NCBI RefSeq assembly: GCF_036884655.1
Contig: NC_088339.1
Location: 29,845,001 to 29,909,000, forward strand
Direction: 5' to 3'
From: Musa acuminata AAA Group
Lineage: Eukaryota; Streptophyta; Magnoliopsida; Zingiberales; Musaceae
Length of the DNA stretch: 64,000 nt
The translations under genes were made by a program, and so were the position numbers. The notes under the pieces were generated by a model. It searched no databases and was not told where the DNA came from. It worked only from the letters and a program-made list of their open reading frames with translations. Shown here piece by piece: positions 60,800 to 64,000 of this stretch. Within the stretch, counting starts at the first letter, position 1, and each line of letters starts with the position of its first letter.

Positions 60800-61529
60800 T
60801 ACCCATTGTCTCCCAATCCTGTCGCAGAGCTGCCTGCTACCGCGGCTGCTCCTCTCAGATTCCCCTCCTCGCTATCCCGCAAGGTAAAGGTTTTATCTCT
60901 CTTACCGTTTGAATGCGTCTTCCACGATTCCTTCTCGTGGGTCGCCTTCTCATCTCCATCTTCTCTGGCCTTTCTTTCTAGGTTGTAATCTGTATACCAG
61001 CTGCAACATCTGTTCGTTTCTGGTTCATTGGTTTGGGTTCTGCTGCTTATTCTATGTTTCTTTTCATCCGTGCTCCTGGGCCTTTGTACAATTTTGCTAG
61101 GGTTTAGGGTTCCAGGATCTGATGTTTTGAAGAATAGACTTAGACTTGCTCGTCGGCATCGAGTCTTTGCCAGTCTGAATCATCGGTTTTTCCCATTTGT
61201 TGGAGATTGGTCTGAGAAAGCGATACTTGTCTGGGCCTGTTGTTTTCCCTTATCCGTACTTTGATGGTTCTTCCAATTTGCGTGGATTGATCGGAGCAGT
61301 GCCATTGTTGATCCATCGGAGAATCCATTGATACTGTCACTCTGAAAATTATATTTGTCTTAGATAATTAACTTGCTAATTATATATTTTTTTTCTTCCT
61401 TTCTCAGATTACTCTTTCTAGCATTACAAGTTAGCAGAACACATTATCTTTATTGCACGACTTTTTTGTTGATTTATCTTCTGAAATCATGCAGACCAAG
61501 TTTCCTTGTTTGCCTTGTTGAAGACCAAG
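60800..61529 (+). promoter_or_regulatory. Cyclophilin leader with probable leader intron
   Basis: A GC-rich pyrimidine leader ends in a donor CGCAAG|GTAAAG near 60881. An acceptor CATGCAG ends near 61493, followed by 36 untranslated bases and the ATG. The intron of about 610 bp contains the usual AGGGTTTAGGGTT near 61100. ORFs here differ by frame and are not supported. Confidence 0.5.
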
Positions 61530-62435
61530 ATGAAGAAAAAGGTGAAAAAGAACCCTATTGTCTTCCTAGATGTATCAGTTGATGGAAATGCTGCACGAAG
61601 GATGGTGTTCGAGGTATTGAATCTAATTGTGCAGTAACTGGACTGTAAGATTTTGTTTCATCTTATCATTCCCTGTAAAGCGGACAATCTGTCTTTTTCT
61701 TTCCTTCTTTCAAAGTGCACTTTGTTAGACTGCTGATGAATTGTACTATTGCAGCTTTTTGCTGATATTGTTCCAAAGACTGCTGAAAACTTTCGAGCAC
61801 TCTGCACAGGTAATTAGCTCCTCTAGAGGCTAGTAACTCCATCCATGTCAGTTTATGCCAGGGTTGCACCTATATTTACACTTCCTTTTTTTTTCAATAT
61901 GATTTTTTTTCAAAGGGAGAGTCGTTTGTTGTTAGTACTTTGTCATTGCTGGCATATGTCTCAATTGTTTGCAAAGAAGTATTTTCTTTTTTGAGGATTG
62001 AAGCTAGCTGGGTATTCCAGTTGTCGAGGACTTTAGATGAGTTGTGGTTTACACTTTACAGGTGAAATAGGATTTGGGCTTATGACTAGGAAGCCCCTGC
62101 ACTACAAGGGTTCAATCTTCCATAGGATTATTAAGGGTTTTATGGCACAGGTATGTTCTTATTTCTTCATGAATTTTACATAGCAGTCATTCACTACTTT
62201 TGACTCATGTATGCCTTGCACTCTTTTCTGGTATTTCATGTTATCTTTTAGTCTTTGTCACATTACCCTTTGTATAAGCTGTAGGATATAGGCCAGATGG
62301 TCATGGCTGTTTTTGTTGCCATATAGTGTTTAAGGTTGTCTCTTGTTGTGTCTTCTGCTGATAAATTTTTCAATTTGCCTTGTTGAGTGATGTGATTGTT
62401 CTTTTGACAGGGTGGTGACTTTTCAAGACATAATG
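61530..62435 (+). CDS. Cyclophilin-type peptidyl-prolyl isomerase, 5' part (CYP63/CYP95-like)
   Basis: Four coding exons in phase: 61530-61613, 61755-61809, 62062-62150 and 62411-62435, all GT-AG. They encode [19 protein letters not shown], the conserved [20 protein letters not shown] block, then [26 protein letters not shown] with the catalytic arginine in FHRI. The next exon, expected to continue GTGGESIYG, is not found up to the window end, so the gene runs out of the window across an intron holding a hAT element. A lysine-rich start directly before the cyclophilin fold is typical of the large RS-domain cyclophilins CYP63/CYP95, which associate with splicing factors in nuclear speckles. 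The RS domain would lie outside, so this subtype is inferred. The stretch [10 protein letters not shown] is the usual loop, without a conspicuous defect. Confidence 0.9.
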
Positions 62436-63144
62436 GTATGGTTTATACATCCCAAGTGTAGTTTGCTATTTTTCGTTGTAGTTTTGGTTTGAAATTTTTT
62501 GTTATACAGATTTTATAATTTCTTATGTTGGTTAATGTATATCTTAACTTAGAATGTTGGTTGCTGTATTTTTTATTTTTTTCCATAAACTCTAGATTTG
62601 ATACTTATATTTGTCTGCATTCAAGCATGTAGAAGCTGCATGCACAAACACACTAGCAATCATCTTTAGAAATTTTCTTGACTCAGATGGTCGAATTATA
62701 AACTTTCTGTGATGTTAATGGTTCTGAAAAATGCAGTTATGTGGGTTTATAGGATTAGGGGCTGTTGACCAAGCAATAATAGCTACCAGACAACTGTAAT
62801 TTGAATTGAACTAGGATATATTATTGAACAATTGGTCTCTCTTCTGAAGGTCCCAATTAATACTTATTTGAGTTGCTTCATTTATATGTTTTGACAGTGA
62901 TTGCAAAAGGCGCTCGGGCGCTCACCTAGGCGCTCGGGCGAGGCGAGGCGAGGCCCGAGCGCCTCGCTAATGTCCCAGGCGGCGCGCTTCAAACAGGCGC
63001 CGCCTGGGTGCTCGCCCGAGCCCAGGCGCTAGGCGCTTCGGGCGAGCGCCTGGGTAAACCAAGGCGACCGAACCAGAATTTTAGGTCTGGTTCGGTCCTG
63101 GTTCGGTTGTTAGTTGGTTCAATCGAACCAACTAAACCGATATA

Positions 63145-63172
63145 ACCCCAACCCTAACCCTAACCTTAACCC
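63145..63172. repeat. Short CCCTAA-like tract inside the hAT element
   Basis: CCAACCCTAACCCTAACCTTAACCC resembles telomere repeats but has a 6-base rather than the usual plant 7-base unit and only about four units. Probably coincidental or captured sequence. Confidence 0.6.
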
Positions 63173-63257
63173 AACACTAACCTGCTGTCGCTCTCGATCC
63201 CGATCCCGATCCCGATCGCGATCTCGTCGCTCGCTACCGCTGCCGCTGCTCCCGCTG

Positions 63258-63569
63258 TCGCTGCTCGCGCCTCCCGCGAGCCCTCCCGCGAGCCCTCTCG
63301 CTGCTCGCGCCTCTCGCGAGCCCTCTCGTTGCTCGCGCCTCCCGCGAGCCCTCTCGTTGCTCGCGCCTCCCGCGAGCCCTCTCGCTGCTCGCGCCTCCCG
63401 CGAGCCCTCCCGCTGCTCGCGCCTCCTGTGAGCCCTCCCGCGAGCCTTCCCGCTGCTCGCGCTTCCCTCGAGCCCTCCCGCTGCTCACGCCTCCCGCTGC
63501 TCGCGCCTCCCGCGAGCCCTCTCGCCTCCCGTGAGCCCTCCCGCGAGCCTTCCCGCTGCTCGCGCCTTC
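63258..63569. repeat. 28-bp GC-rich minisatellite inside the hAT element
   Basis: About ten units of GCTGCTCGCGCCTCCCGCGA plus GCCCTCTC, some extended by an extra 12-bp CCGCGAGCCCTC block. Because 28 is not a multiple of three, all frames give similar Ala/Ser/Arg-rich translations on both strands. This explains the long but meaningless ORFs here. Confidence 0.9.
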
Positions 63570-64000
63570 CGCACCCTTTCCCGCTGCCGCTGTCGCCGCT
63601 CGCCGCTGTCGCCGCTGCCGCTGTCGCCGCTCGCCGCTGCTGCCGCCGCCGCTCGCCGCTGCTTCCTCGTTTCTCCATCAGGCTCAGTATACTCTTAATA
63701 TTAAGTTTATTTGAATTTTAAAATGATTAATTTTCTGTTAATAGATTAATAATATATTATTTTGATTTTAATGTTGTTAATTTTTATTTATTTGAAATTA
63801 TTGTTATAATTATATTATATATTTTTATAATTTAGATAATTTTAAATAATTATATTATATATTTTTATAATTTAGCGCCTCGCTTCGCTCGGGCGAGCGC
63901 CTGGGCGAGCGCCTAGCGCCTCGGGCGTTTGTGGACCTTGGCGTCTTTTAGCGCCTAGCGCTTTTTAAATCACTGTGTTTTGATAGTTTAATTACTTGTC

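Larger units (their letters stand above)
62895..63975. mobile_element. Complete non-autonomous hAT element
   Basis: Ends read CAGTGATTGCAAAAGGCGCT and, inverted, CAGTGATTTAAAAAGCGCT. The element is flanked by a perfect 8-bp direct repeat TGTTTTGA (62887-62894 and 63976-63983). An 8-bp target duplication with CAGTG ends is diagnostic for hAT transposons. The 1081 bp hold no transposase. Subterminal regions repeat GGCGCTCGGGCG-type words, as hAT transposase-binding regions do. It sits in a cyclophilin intron. Confidence 0.9.

Noticed and set aside
63145..63172. Interstitial telomere repeat
   Set aside because: Only about four 6-base units, not the plant CCCTAAA unit, and inside a transposon.
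63166..63678. 170-codon Arg/Ala/Gly-rich ORF and its sense partners
   Set aside because: All come from the 28-bp minisatellite, which stays open in every frame; not protein-coding.

Overview
The window is nuclear DNA of a flowering plant. The genes are split by many GT-AG introns, the spacers are AT-rich, and the proteins belong to plant families (a RGI-type LRR receptor kinase, an HSP110-like HSP70, plant beta'-COP, a RabA GTPase, a UGT73-like enzyme). GC-rich 5' ends, and a repeat at 25.1-26.3 kb containing GGTACCACC-type motifs, suggest a monocot and perhaps the banana family (Musa/Ensete). That last step is inference from repeat character, not from a search. All exon structures were built by hand from splice consensus, reading phase and remembered family sequence.

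Layout. 62-1303 (+): 3' end of a catalytically dead LRR receptor-like kinase. 1304-4065: spacer with a (TTA)n tract and a pair of Site II promoter motifs. 4066-7688 (-): two-exon LRR receptor kinase closest to RGI5/At1g34110, with a TATA tract near 8.39 kb and a 63-codon upstream ORF. 7896-13.2 kb: long spacer with SSRs and one inverted-repeat element. 13934-20591 (+): nine-exon HSP70-14/15 (HSP110-like) gene whose reading frame is cut 21 codons early by one in-frame TAG. 21884-24732 (-): three-exon gene for a 104-residue coiled-coil protein of unknown function; a second inverted-repeat element lies in its first intron. 25.06-26.3 kb: LTR-like remnant. 27510-42643 (+): 24-exon beta'-COP gene with a start-codon-only first coding exon, two GC-AG introns and a dead LINE in intron 8. 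45565-46562 (-): two-exon Rab11/RabA GTPase. 47494-48677: three different tandem duplications placed end to end. 52635-53876: element with long inverted repeats. 54377-55513 (+): UGT73-like pseudogene. 55971-59539 (+): RPT6 (26S proteasome ATPase) pseudogene carrying a palindromic MITE. 61530-62435 (+): first four coding exons of a multidomain-type cyclophilin, followed by a complete non-autonomous hAT element with an 8-bp target duplication.

The genes do not form a pathway. The intact ones serve receptor signalling, cytosolic chaperoning, COPI transport, Rab transport and spliceosome-associated prolyl isomerisation. I see no prokaryote-like gene cluster, CRISPR array, rRNA or tRNA. The points most worth a second look are the uncharacterised 104-aa gene, the HSP110 tail stop, the paired GC-AG introns, the stacked tandem duplications, the hAT element with its internal 28-bp minisatellite, and the MITE sitting at a breakpoint in the RPT6 pseudogene.
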